From positions 1-64,000 of the forward strand of contig CANGTQ010000009.1 in the NCBI GenBank assembly GCA_947456955.1: 64,000 bases of DNA. Reading direction: 5' to 3'. Source of the stretch: Flavobacteriaceae bacterium. GTDB lineage: Bacteria; Bacteroidota; Bacteroidia; Flavobacteriales; Flavobacteriaceae. Positions 15,262 to 23,701 of the stretch are shown in pieces (the first letter of the stretch is position 1; each line of letters starts with the position of its first letter). The position numbers were made by a program, and so were the translations under genes. The notes beneath the pieces are model-generated. The model was given only the letters and a program-made list of their open reading frames with translations. It was not told where the DNA came from and did not search any database.

Positions 15262-16161
15262 ATGAACTGGAACAATTATATCAAGAGTTTTCAATCCTAT
15301 CTCAAAATTGAACGCGGGTTGTCTAAAAACACCGTGGCAAATTATACTTTTGATTTGGAGCGTTTGTCTAAGTTTATGGTTGAAAATGAAATTTCCATTT
15401 CCCCCGAAAAGATAAACGAAGAAATCATTCAACAGTTTATATATGCTGTTTCCAAAGAAGTGAATGCCCGTTCACAAGCCAGGATTATATCCGGTTTAAA
15501 AAGCTTTTTTTCGTATCTCATTTTTGAAGATTATCGAACTGATAATCCAATGGAATTAATTGAAGCGCCAAGATTAGGTAGAAAACTTCCCGATACACTT
15601 TCCATTGACGATATTGATAATTTGATTGCAGCTATTGATTTATCAACTCCTGAGGGCGAAAGAAATAGGGCCATACTTGAAACTTTGTATGGTTGTGGAC
15701 TTCGTGTTTCGGAAATTACTACTTTGAAAATCTCGGATTTGTTTTTTGATGAAGGTTTTATCAAAATAACTGGAAAAGGTAACAAACAGCGATTTGTTCC
15801 TATAGCCAATTCAACGCAGAAGTACATTGAGTTTTACAGAAACTCAATCAGAAACCATCTTGATATAAGTAAAGGACATGAAGATACGCTGTTTTTAAAC
15901 CGAAGAGGGAAGCAGCTTACTCGTGCTATGATTTTTACAATAATCAAAGCGTTGGCAATAAAGATAAATTTGCAGAAGAATATAAGTCCACACACACTTA
16001 GACATTCATTTGCAACACACTTACTTGAAAATGGTGCCGATTTGCGTTCTATTCAAATGATGCTCGGGCATGAATCTATTACTACCACCGAAATTTACGT
16101 GCATTTAGACCGAAAGCATTTGACACAAATTATCAATTCCTTTCATCCCCGAAAGGCATAA
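15262..16161 (+). CDS. xerD: Site-specific tyrosine recombinase XerD-like
   Basis: This 299-residue recombinase resolves chromosome dimers at dif together with a partner or alone. The N-terminal SAM-like DNA-binding domain covers about 1-88. All catalytic residues are present: R148 (GCGLRVSE), K172 (TGKGNKQRF), H244 and R247 (SPHTLRHSF), H270 (MLGHES) and the nucleophile Y279 (EIYVHLD). Length and start (MNWNNYIKSFQSYLKIERGL) are typical of chromosomal XerD, not of an integrase of a mobile element. There is no obvious promoter between the preceding terminator and the ATG. Confidence 0.93.
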   Translation: MNWNNYIKSFQSYLKIERGLSKNTVANYTFDLERLSKFMVENEISISPEKINEEIIQQFIYAVSKEVNARSQARIISGLKSFFSYLIFEDYRTDNPMELIEAPRLGRKLPDTLSIDDIDNLIAAIDLSTPEGERNRAILETLYGCGLRVSEITTLKISDLFFDEGFIKITGKGNKQRFVPIANSTQKYIEFYRNSIRNHLDISKGHEDTLFLNRRGKQLTRAMIFTIIKALAIKINLQKNISPHTLRHSFATHLLENGADLRSIQMMLGHESITTTEIYVHLDRKHLTQIINSFHPRKA

Positions 16162-16162
16162 A

Positions 16163-16196
16163 AAAAGACTCGTCTTTTAGGACAAGTCTTTTTTAA
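16163..16196. terminator. Bidirectional terminator between xerD and rny
   Basis: AAAGACTCGTC (16165-16175) pairs with GACAAGTCTTT (16181-16191) with one mismatch, flanked by A and T tracts on both sides, so it can serve both convergent genes. Confidence 0.85.
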
Positions 16197-16212
16197 AAAA
16201 TCAGTATAAACT

Positions 16213-17775
16213 TTACTTGGCTATATTCACTGCTCTGGTTTCACGAATAACAGTGATTTTAACCTGACCAGGATAAGTCATTTCCGTTTGAATTTTTTGA
16301 GAAATCTCAAATGAAAGATTAGCTGCATTTTCGTCACTTACTTTTTCACTTTCAACAATCACACGAAGTTCACGTCCGGCTTGAATAGCATAAGCATTTT
16401 TAACGCCATTAAATCCAAAAGCAATATTTTCTAAATCTTTTAATCGTTGTATGTATGAATCTAAAACCTGACGTCTAGCGCCTGGCCTTGCACCCGAAAT
16501 CGCGTCACAAACCTGTATAATTGGTGAGATTAAATATTTCATTTCAATCTCATCGTGATGCGCTCCAATAGCGTTGCATACTTCTTCTTTTTCTCCGAAT
16601 TTTTCTGCCCATTGCATTCCTAATAATGCGTGTGGTAAATCACTTTCTGCGTCAGGCACTTTTCCAATATCGTGAAGTAAACCGGCACGTTTGGCTAATT
16701 TAACATTCAAGCCCAATTCAGCTGCCATAATTCCACAAAGTTTAGAAACTTCACGCGAGTGTTGTAATAAGTTTTGTCCGTAAGAGGAACGGTATTTCAT
16801 TCTTCCAACCACTTTAATTAATTCAGGATGCAAACCGTGAATTCCCAAATCGATTACGGTACGTTTACCAACTTCAATGATTTCGTCATCAATTTGTTTG
16901 GTTGTTTTAGCCACAACTTCTTCAATTCGAGCTGGGTGAATTCTACCGTCAGTTACTAATTTGTGCAATGATAAACGAGCAATTTCTCTTCTCACAGGGT
17001 CAAAACAAGAAAGAATGATAGCTTCTGGTGTGTCATCCACTATGATTTCAACTCCAGTTGCCGCTTCAAGTGCTCGGATGTTTCTTCCTTCACGACCAAT
17101 AATTCTACCTTTAACATCGTCCGATTCAATATTGAAGACAGAAACACAATTCTCAACAGCTTCCTCTGTTCCAACACGTTGAATAGTGTTTATGATGACT
17201 TTTTTAGCCTCTTGTTGAGCCGTTAATTTAGCTTCTTCGATAGTATCTTGAATATGCGACATCGCTTTGGTTTTGGCTTCCGCTTTAAGGCTTTCCACCA
17301 ATTGCTCTCTGGCATCTTCAGCAGAAAGACCTGAGATAACCTCAAGTTGCTGCACCTGGCTTTTATGTAGCTTTTCAAGCTCTTGCTGCTTTCTGTCTAA
17401 CAACTCAATTTTTGAAGTGTATTCCGTTGTTTTGGCTTCGTAATCGTCGTTTACTTTTTTAGCTTTTGCTAATTCACTTGAAACTTGTGATTCTTTATCA
17501 CGAGTTCTTTTTTCTATTTCAGCAATTCGTTTGTCTTTGTTTAAAATTTCTTGCTCGTGCTCAGATTTTAATTCTAAAAATTTTTCTTTTGCCTGTAATA
17601 ACTTGTCTTTCTTGATGTTTTCAGCTTCAAGATTGGCATCTTTTAAAATTGATGCAGCATCTTTTTTGGCATTTTTAACCAAGTTGGAGATATTACTTTT
17701 TTCGAGAAATTTTGCAATTCCAAAACCTCCAGCAACTCCACCTATAAGCGCAACTATAATTAGTACTGTTTCCAT
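16213..17775 (-). CDS. rny: Ribonuclease Y
   Basis: This 520-residue membrane-anchored endoribonuclease starts mRNA decay. It has an N-terminal membrane helix (about 3-20), a long charged coiled coil (about 30-195), a KH RNA-binding domain with [15 protein letters not shown] (223-237), and an HD domain with H339 (LLQHSREV) and H368-D369 (AGLLHDIGK). Length is standard. It is the last member of the run coiled-coil protein, zapA, 6S RNA, rny on the minus strand and ends at a shared terminator with xerD. Confidence 0.97.
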   Translation of the reverse strand: METVLIIVALIGGVAGGFGIAKFLEKSNISNLVKNAKKDAASILKDANLEAENIKKDKLLQAKEKFLELKSEHEQEILNKDKRIAEIEKRTRDKESQVSSELAKAKKVNDDYEAKTTEYTSKIELLDRKQQELEKLHKSQVQQLEVISGLSAEDAREQLVESLKAEAKTKAMSHIQDTIEEAKLTAQQEAKKVIINTIQRVGTEEAVENCVSVFNIESDDVKGRIIGREGRNIRALEAATGVEIIVDDTPEAIILSCFDPVRREIARLSLHKLVTDGRIHPARIEEVVAKTTKQIDDEIIEVGKRTVIDLGIHGLHPELIKVVGRMKYRSSYGQNLLQHSREVSKLCGIMAAELGLNVKLAKRAGLLHDIGKVPDAESDLPHALLGMQWAEKFGEKEEVCNAIGAHHDEIEMKYLISPIIQVCDAISGARPGARRQVLDSYIQRLKDLENIAFGFNGVKNAYAIQAGRELRVIVESEKVSDENAANLSFEISQKIQTEMTYPGQVKITVIRETRAVNIAK

Positions 17776-17796
17776 TTTTTTGTTTGTGTTTATATA

Positions 17797-17957
17797 TAAA
17801 AAAAGCCTACATTAGGTGAATGCATAAACTCGAAAAGACAAGTTTTGAGCTAACTCGTTGGTCAAGGATCCACGATAAAGTGGCGTGCTTTAGTAACGAC
17901 GATTTGCTCATTCTAATTTGTTAGTGTTGAGTTTACCAATTAAAATCTAATGTAGGC
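17797..17957 (-). ncRNA. ssrS: 6S RNA (probable)
   Basis: The 210-base gap between zapA and rny holds a long rod-like RNA. On the minus strand it begins GCCTACATTAG (17957-17947) and ends with the exact complement CTAATGTAGGC (17815-17805), followed by T7. The inside is mostly self-complementary with unpaired central stretches, the shape of 6S RNA, which binds RNA polymerase holoenzyme in stationary phase. 6S genes next to zapA are known from E. coli, and the zapA-6S-rny order occurs in Bacteroidota. A covariance search would settle it. Confidence 0.8.
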
Positions 17958-17985
17958 GGTATTGTAATCCTATGTGATAAGAACG

Positions 17986-18279
17986 TTATTTTTTTTCGAG
18001 ATAATCTCCTACTAAATCATTAATCTTTTTTAATCGTTCAAGATCTTTACTGTCAATGGAACTGTCAACTTTTTTTTGTTCTAATTGCGAAGCAAATTGT
18101 AAAGCACACATGGCCAATACATCTTGTTTGTCGCGAACAGCATAGTTTTCTTCGAATTGCTTAATCATCACATCAATTTTTTTGGAAGCACTTCGCAGTC
18201 CTTCTTCTTGTGACATGTCAACCGTTAACGGATAAACTCTGTCTGCAATTGATAATTTTATTTTAAGCTTTTCATCCAT
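17986..18279 (-). CDS. zapA: Cell division protein ZapA
   Basis: This 97-residue protein bundles FtsZ filaments at midcell. The family pattern is visible: KLKIKLSIADRVYPLTVDMSQEEGLRSASKKIDVMIKQF (beta head and first helix), then AMCALQFASQLEQKK leading to the C-terminal coiled coil. It starts 4 bases after the upstream coiled-coil gene ends, so the two are co-transcribed. Confidence 0.92.
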   Translation of the reverse strand: MDEKLKIKLSIADRVYPLTVDMSQEEGLRSASKKIDVMIKQFEENYAVRDKQDVLAMCALQFASQLEQKKVDSSIDSKDLERLKKINDLVGDYLEKK

Positions 18280-18283
18280 GTTT

Positions 18284-18574
18284 TTAGTCTGATAACTGCG
18301 CTATACAGTAATCTATCTCTCGGATTAATGAATTTATTTTAAGCTTTGTATCTCGTTTATTTTCTTCACCGCCTAATAATGAATTAGCCATTTTGAGTGA
18401 TTCACATTCCGATTTCAAAGCGGCAATCTCATCCGATTGCTTTTGAATCACTGCAGCAGATTTATATAATTCCTCTTTCAATGAAACAGAACCATGCTCT
18501 AAACTATTTATTTTAGTAAAAAGTTTCGCTATTCTACTTTCAACAGAATCAATTATTTCTGCAATTTCACTCAT
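18284..18574 (-). CDS. Coiled-coil protein upstream of zapA
   Basis: This 96-residue protein is almost entirely heptad-like helix (EIIDSVESRIAKLFTKINSLEHG, VIQKQSDEIAALKSECESLKM), with a short C-terminal helix (INSLIREIDYCIAQL). Conserved copies sit next to zapA in other Flavobacteriia. The size and context recall ZapB or another FtsZ-ring coiled-coil partner, but sequence similarity is not clear; this is inference. It has its own consensus promoter at 18602-18631. Confidence 0.8.
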   Translation of the reverse strand: MSEIAEIIDSVESRIAKLFTKINSLEHGSVSLKEELYKSAAVIQKQSDEIAALKSECESLKMANSLLGGEENKRDTKLKINSLIREIDYCIAQLSD

Positions 18575-18601
18575 TAAATATTTTATTCATTACTTACTTC
18601 A

Positions 18602-18631
18602 CAAAGTTAGGATTCTATTTTGTTTGCGCAA
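18602..18631 (-). promoter_or_regulatory. Bacteroidota-type promoter of the coiled-coil/zapA operon
   Basis: On the minus strand TTG (18629-18631), 19 bases and TAACTTTG (18602-18609). The leader to the ATG at 18574 is about 20 nt. Confidence 0.8.
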
Positions 18632-18760
18632 TATTTTTACCAATTATTTATCGCAAATTTGAGATGAAATTATAATAAATTGTTTTTTAAGTAGTTATAA
18701 AAAGTAGTCATGTTGTAAATTTTTACGCACTTTTCATTACCTTAGCATAAACAACTTTTT

Positions 18761-20458
18761 ATGAGATTTTTTTGTTTTGTTTTTTTATTTTCAATTTGTT
18801 CATTTGGACAAACCCAATATCCAAAGGATTATTTTCGTTCTCCACTCGATATTCCATTACAGCTTTCAGGTAATTTTGGCGAATTGCGTCCCAATCATAT
18901 CCATGCGGGTTTTGATTTTAAAACCCAGCAAAAAGAAGGTTTATTCGTTTACGCTTCTGCCGATGGCTATGTTTCCAGAATAAAAATTTCAGAAGTTGGT
19001 TATGGAAAAGCTATTTATATAACCCATCCAAATGGTTATACTACTGTTTATGGACACTTGCAATCGGGTTACGGAGAATTCGAAAAAACTATAAAAAAAG
19101 AACAATACAAAGCCAAATCGTATGAGATAGATATTCCGTTGTATCCAAATGATTTAATTGTAAAAAAAGGAGATATTATTGCTTTTTCCGGAAATACAGG
19201 CGGTTCTGACGGACCCCATTTGCATTTTGAGATTCGGGATACACAGTCCGAAAAAATTATCAATCCAATGTATTTTGGATTTGACACAGTAATAACCGAT
19301 TCAAAACGACCTGCTATAAACAGCTTGTGGGTTTATCCGTTAGACGAAAACAGTATAGTAAATCAATCAAAAAGACCAATTTCAGTAAATTTATCTTTAC
19401 AGGAAGACGGAACCTATTTAACGGAAAAGATTTCTGCCACAGGAAAATTAGGTTTCGGAATAACAACTTTCGATTATGATAATGTTTCCTGGAATTCTAA
19501 TGGAATTTTCCGAGTGCAGACATACCTCAACGGTAAAACAGATTTTAGTTACCAATTTGATATGTTTGCCTTTGATGAAACGAGATTAATTAATGTTTTG
19601 ATTGATTATGAGCGCTACAAAAAACTCGGACAACGTGTCCAAAAATTATTTATGAAAACCCCATTTCCGTTGAGTATTATAAAAACGGGTTCAAACAACG
19701 GAGTAATTTCAGTTTCGAGTAATATTACTCAAAATTATCGCATTGAAGTAGCAGATTTTAGCGAAAATATTGCTAAAATTTTTATTCCAATTCAATATTC
19801 CTCTTTGCCAGCCAAAGTAGCTGAAGTACCTGTAACTTCAAAGTATCTTGTAAAAGCTAAAAAGGAAAACATTTTTTCTCTAGACAATGTTACAGTGAAT
19901 TTCCCGGCAAATACTTTTTATGATGATTTTTATATGAATTTTGAAGTAAAAAAGGGAGAATTAAAACTTCACGAAGATATTGTCCCCGCATTTACTAACT
20001 TTTCAATCACTTTTGACGATAGTATTGCTTCTCAAAAGGATAGAGAAAAAATGTTTATTGGTTTAATAAACGGAAAAAAAATCAGCTACTACAATACTAA
20101 ACGCTTTAAAAATTCCTTTACTATCTATTCTAAATATTTAGGTAATTATAAACTTATTAAGGATGGTGAACCGCCAAAAATAAAATCGGATAAGCACATA
20201 GGAGGAAAATGGATTACCAACCTGAATGAATTGCAATTCTCGATTTCCGATGAATTATCAGGGATTAAAAGTTACGATGGTTACTTGAATGGGAAATGGA
20301 TATTGTTGGAACATGATTCTAAAACTAAAAAACTAATTCATCGTTTTTCGGATGGTATTGTTGCTGAAGGTAAAAACGATATAAAAATTGTCGTTACTGA
20401 TAATGTTGGAAATTCTACTATCTTTGAAACACAATTTTTTAGAAGTCAAAAACCTTAA
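18761..20458 (+). CDS. M23 family metallopeptidase
   Basis: This 565-residue exported protein has a signal peptide (MRFFCFVFLFSICSFGQ) and an N-terminal LytM/M23 domain with all zinc and catalytic residues: H48 and D52 (HAGFD) and H153/H155 (GPHLHFEI). M23 enzymes cut peptide cross-links of peptidoglycan. The remaining 380 residues form beta-rich domains without catalytic motifs and probably hold partners or the wall. The TonB-dependent receptor gene starts 14 bases after it, so they are likely co-transcribed. A near-consensus TACCTTAG box lies 16 bases upstream of the start. Confidence 0.9.
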   Translation: MRFFCFVFLFSICSFGQTQYPKDYFRSPLDIPLQLSGNFGELRPNHIHAGFDFKTQQKEGLFVYASADGYVSRIKISEVGYGKAIYITHPNGYTTVYGHLQSGYGEFEKTIKKEQYKAKSYEIDIPLYPNDLIVKKGDIIAFSGNTGGSDGPHLHFEIRDTQSEKIINPMYFGFDTVITDSKRPAINSLWVYPLDENSIVNQSKRPISVNLSLQEDGTYLTEKISATGKLGFGITTFDYDNVSWNSNGIFRVQTYLNGKTDFSYQFDMFAFDETRLINVLIDYERYKKLGQRVQKLFMKTPFPLSIIKTGSNNGVISVSSNITQNYRIEVADFSENIAKIFIPIQYSSLPAKVAEVPVTSKYLVKAKKENIFSLDNVTVNFPANTFYDDFYMNFEVKKGELKLHEDIVPAFTNFSITFDDSIASQKDREKMFIGLINGKKISYYNTKRFKNSFTIYSKYLGNYKLIKDGEPPKIKSDKHIGGKWITNLNELQFSISDELSGIKSYDGYLNGKWILLEHDSKTKKLIHRFSDGIVAEGKNDIKIVVTDNVGNSTIFETQFFRSQKP

Positions 20459-20472
20459 CTTAACGCTATAAT

Positions 20473-22950
20473 TTGAAAACAAATAGATTCCTTTTTACGC
20501 TCCTTTTTTTTATAATAAGTATTATTGCTTTTGCTCAAAATCAAACCGCTAAAGTAGCTGGAATTGTCCTCGACGAAAACAACAAACCCATTGAAGGAGT
20601 TACTATAAGTTATCAAACCAAATCAGCAACAACCAACGAAAATGGCTTTTATGAATTAACAGTTCCCGCCAATCAAAAAATAATTCTTGTTTTTACACAT
20701 AAGGCTCTGAAAAGCATTACAGTTCCGATTCAATTAAAACCGGGAGAAAATTTTGAGTATCATGTAATGATGAATGACAAAGCAGAACAATTACAAGATG
20801 TAGTGGTTACCAGCAGTAGACGAAGAGTACAGGGAATTACCTCTATTGAGCCGGAAACTATTCGAAGAAATCCCAGTGCAAATGCCGGAATTGAAAGTGT
20901 ATTAAAAACTTTTGCCGGTGTAAATTCTAACAGCGAATTGAGTACTCAATATGCTGTTCGTGGAGGGAATTATGACGAGAATTTGGTTTATGTAAACGAA
21001 ATTGAAGTCTATCGTCCATTCTTAATTCGCTCTGGACAACAAGAAGGATTGAGTTTCACAAATACCGATATGGTTCAGAATGTTGATTTTTCAGCGGGTG
21101 GATTTCAGGCAAAATTCGGAGATAAATTATCATCGGTTTTGGATATCACTTATAGAAAACCAACCAAATATGGAATTGCAGCCGAAGCCAGTTTCCTCGG
21201 CGGAAGCATAACGGGGGAAGGCATTTCTAAAAATAAAAAATGGTCAGCCATTACCGGAATCCGTTATCGCGATAATTCACTTTTGGTAAACAGTCAGGAA
21301 ACTCAAACTAATTTCAGACCAACATTTGCCGATGTTCAAACTAACGTTAATTTCAATCCAAATGAAAAATGGCAATTTAGTTTTCTTGGCAATGTTTCCC
21401 AAAATATTTACAATTATCAGCCATTAACCCGTCAGACTAATTTTGGAACTATTGACGAGCCAATTGCTTTACAAGTTTTTTATGAAGGCCAGGAAAATGA
21501 TAAATATCAAACGCTGTTTGGGGCTTTCAAAACCAATTATGTTGCAAATGAAAATAACACGTTTAGATTAATAAGTTCAATTTATCACACCCAAGAACAA
21601 GAATATTTTGATATTTATGCAGCCTATTTTTTGGGAGAAGTTGATACTAATATTGGTTCGGAAACTTTAGGACAGGTTACGTTTAATCGAGGCATTGGTA
21701 CACAATTGAATCACGCTCGAAACGATTTAGATGCTTTAATTGTTAATGCTGAAATTAAAGGTACCCACCAAATTAATAACAAGAAACACCAAATAGATTG
21801 GGGTTTTAAATACACTCGCGAAAATATTCGTGACCGAATAGTAGAATGGGAAGTTATTGATTCCGCTGGTTTTAATATTAACCCGCCAATAATCGACATT
21901 CCAAATGACCAGCCTTACAATCCGTATGTTGGTCCGCTAGTTCCTTATCAGAATGTTAGAGCCACCAATTTTGTTGATATCGATAGATTTTCCGGATTTG
22001 CACAATGGAATACTAAAACCAAAATTGGAGAAAGCCAATTCTGGGTTACCGCAGGTGCTCGTTTTCATAGTTGGTTAGTATCCGGTGATGCCATTTCTGG
22101 TGCAAAGAGGCAAACTGTTTTCAGTCCAAGAGCGCAATTCGCATTAAAACCTGATTGGGAAAAAGATATGCTTTTCAGATTGTCTGTTGGTTATTATCAT
22201 CAACCACCATTTTATCGTGAGTTGAGAGATCAAAATGGCGCAGTAAATCCGAATGTAAAAGCACAACAATCCATCCATTTTGTTTTCAGTAATGATTTTA
22301 ATTTTAAAATGAATAATCGTCCGTTCAAATTGGTTACCGAAGCGTATTATAAAACAATGACAGATGTAAACACTTATACTTTGGAAAATGTCAGAATTCG
22401 TTATCGCGCTAACAATGATGCAGTGGCTTATGCTTATGGTTTAGATATGCGATTGAACGGAGAATTTGTTCCCGGAACAGAATCTTGGTTGAGTTTTGGG
22501 TATATGAAGACAGAAGAAAATCAAAACGATCGAGGTTATATTGCCCGTCCAACTGATCAGCGATTAAAATTTGGAATTCTATTCCAGGATTATATGCCCA
22601 ATATTCCGAATATGAAATTGTATATGAATTTGGTTTACAATACCGGTTTGCCAGGAGGTTCGCCTTCTTATGCGGATCCTTATGTCTATCAAAGCCGTTT
22701 GCGTGATTACCGTCGTGCCGATGTTGGGTTTTCGTATGTACTGACCGAAAGAAACAATGAAAGACCTGAAGGACATTGGTTAAAGAAATTCAAAGATTTA
22801 TCGGTTGGATTTGAAATATACAATTTGTTCAACAACCAAAATGCAATAACCAATACTTGGGTTCGCGATGTGTATACTAAAAATCAATACGGTATTCCAA
22901 ATTATATGACTACTCGGGTTTTCAATGTAAAGCTGACGGCGAAATTGTAG
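20473..22950 (+). CDS. TonB-dependent receptor with carboxypeptidase-regulatory-like domain
   Basis: This 825-residue outer-membrane receptor starts at TTG 20473. It has a signal peptide (MKTNRFLFTLLFFIISIIAFAQ), a carboxypeptidase-regulatory-like domain (about 25-110), a plug (about 110-220: VVVTSSRRRVQGITSIEP, TQYAVRGGNYDENLVYVNEI) and a 22-strand barrel ending VFNVKLTAKL. No SusD-like gene is adjacent, so it is not a classical polysaccharide-utilisation pair; the ligand is unknown. The preceding M23 peptidase is probably in the same transcript. Confidence 0.93.
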   Translation: MKTNRFLFTLLFFIISIIAFAQNQTAKVAGIVLDENNKPIEGVTISYQTKSATTNENGFYELTVPANQKIILVFTHKALKSITVPIQLKPGENFEYHVMMNDKAEQLQDVVVTSSRRRVQGITSIEPETIRRNPSANAGIESVLKTFAGVNSNSELSTQYAVRGGNYDENLVYVNEIEVYRPFLIRSGQQEGLSFTNTDMVQNVDFSAGGFQAKFGDKLSSVLDITYRKPTKYGIAAEASFLGGSITGEGISKNKKWSAITGIRYRDNSLLVNSQETQTNFRPTFADVQTNVNFNPNEKWQFSFLGNVSQNIYNYQPLTRQTNFGTIDEPIALQVFYEGQENDKYQTLFGAFKTNYVANENNTFRLISSIYHTQEQEYFDIYAAYFLGEVDTNIGSETLGQVTFNRGIGTQLNHARNDLDALIVNAEIKGTHQINNKKHQIDWGFKYTRENIRDRIVEWEVIDSAGFNINPPIIDIPNDQPYNPYVGPLVPYQNVRATNFVDIDRFSGFAQWNTKTKIGESQFWVTAGARFHSWLVSGDAISGAKRQTVFSPRAQFALKPDWEKDMLFRLSVGYYHQPPFYRELRDQNGAVNPNVKAQQSIHFVFSNDFNFKMNNRPFKLVTEAYYKTMTDVNTYTLENVRIRYRANNDAVAYAYGLDMRLNGEFVPGTESWLSFGYMKTEENQNDRGYIARPTDQRLKFGILFQDYMPNIPNMKLYMNLVYNTGLPGGSPSYADPYVYQSRLRDYRRADVGFSYVLTERNNERPEGHWLKKFKDLSVGFEIYNLFNNQNAITNTWVRDVYTKNQYGIPNYMTTRVFNVKLTAKL

Positions 22951-22981
22951 AAATAATTCACTAATTTTGGGAATCAATTTT

Positions 22982-23701
22982 ATGAAAATGAAAAATTACT
23001 TTCTCTATATCGCTATAGTTTTTGTGGGTCTTTTTGTAAGCTGCAAAAAAGAAGAAGCAGAAAAGCCTAAAGTTACTTACGAAACAACTTCAAAAGCAAA
23101 ACCTGAAGTGGTGTCTGATTCCAATCAGATTGAAGTCGCTGATTTGCCTATCAATATGGAGGGAACCAATTATTTAATTCACCCAATTGGCGTGATGTCA
23201 GGCAACGGAAAAGGAATGAAATCTTCATACGATTCAGAGCAAGGTTTTACAGTTTCTAATTATGGTGAATACCAAATTACAGGTTATTTGAAGAATTTGA
23301 AGTTTCAGGAAATAGGGAAGGATACGATTTATGCTTTGACAGACAAGCAGATTTTAATTGAAACAGCAACGTATTTAAAGACTTTTGCTGATAAAAGCAA
23401 ACAGCAATTATTGGTCTACTCTTTGGCTGATATGGATACAAACAAAGACGGAAAGTTAGACAGCAGCGATATAAAATCGTTGTACTTAAGCACGATTTCT
23501 GGACAAAAATTAACCAAACTTTCTGCCAATTTTCAAGAATTAATCGATTGGAAAATCATCGAATCTAAAAACCTTCTTTACTTCAGAACCATCGAAGATA
23601 CCAATAAAAATGGCGAGTTTGATGCAGAAGACAGCCTTCAATATCAGTTTGTAAATTTATTGGATAAAGAATGGAAAGTGATTAGTTATAAGCCAATTTA
23701 A
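22982..23701 (+). CDS. Lipoprotein with two EF-hand-like calcium loops
   Basis: This 239-residue lipoprotein (ATG at 22982; signal MKMKNYFLYIAIVFVGLFVSC, lipobox FVSC) has two canonical calcium loops: DMDTNKDGKLDSSD (about 150-163) and EDTNKNGEFDAED (about 205-217). These are the DxDxNxDG form found in EF-hands and dockerins. Between and before them are beta-rich segments. I do not recognise the full-length family. The upstream TonB-dependent receptor is 31 bases away in the same direction. Its stop codon directly adjoins that of the convergent ABC transporter gene. Confidence 0.82.
   Translation: MKMKNYFLYIAIVFVGLFVSCKKEEAEKPKVTYETTSKAKPEVVSDSNQIEVADLPINMEGTNYLIHPIGVMSGNGKGMKSSYDSEQGFTVSNYGEYQITGYLKNLKFQEIGKDTIYALTDKQILIETATYLKTFADKSKQQLLVYSLADMDTNKDGKLDSSDIKSLYLSTISGQKLTKLSANFQELIDWKIIESKNLLYFRTIEDTNKNGEFDAEDSLQYQFVNLLDKEWKVISYKPI

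Noticed and set aside
15262..16161. Integrase of a mobile island
   Set aside because: Length and N-terminus are those of chromosomal XerD, with no attachment repeats, tRNA target or cargo around it.
20473..23701. Polysaccharide-utilisation locus (SusC/SusD pair)
   Set aside because: The receptor is followed by an EF-hand lipoprotein, not a SusD-like protein, and no glycan-degrading enzyme is near.
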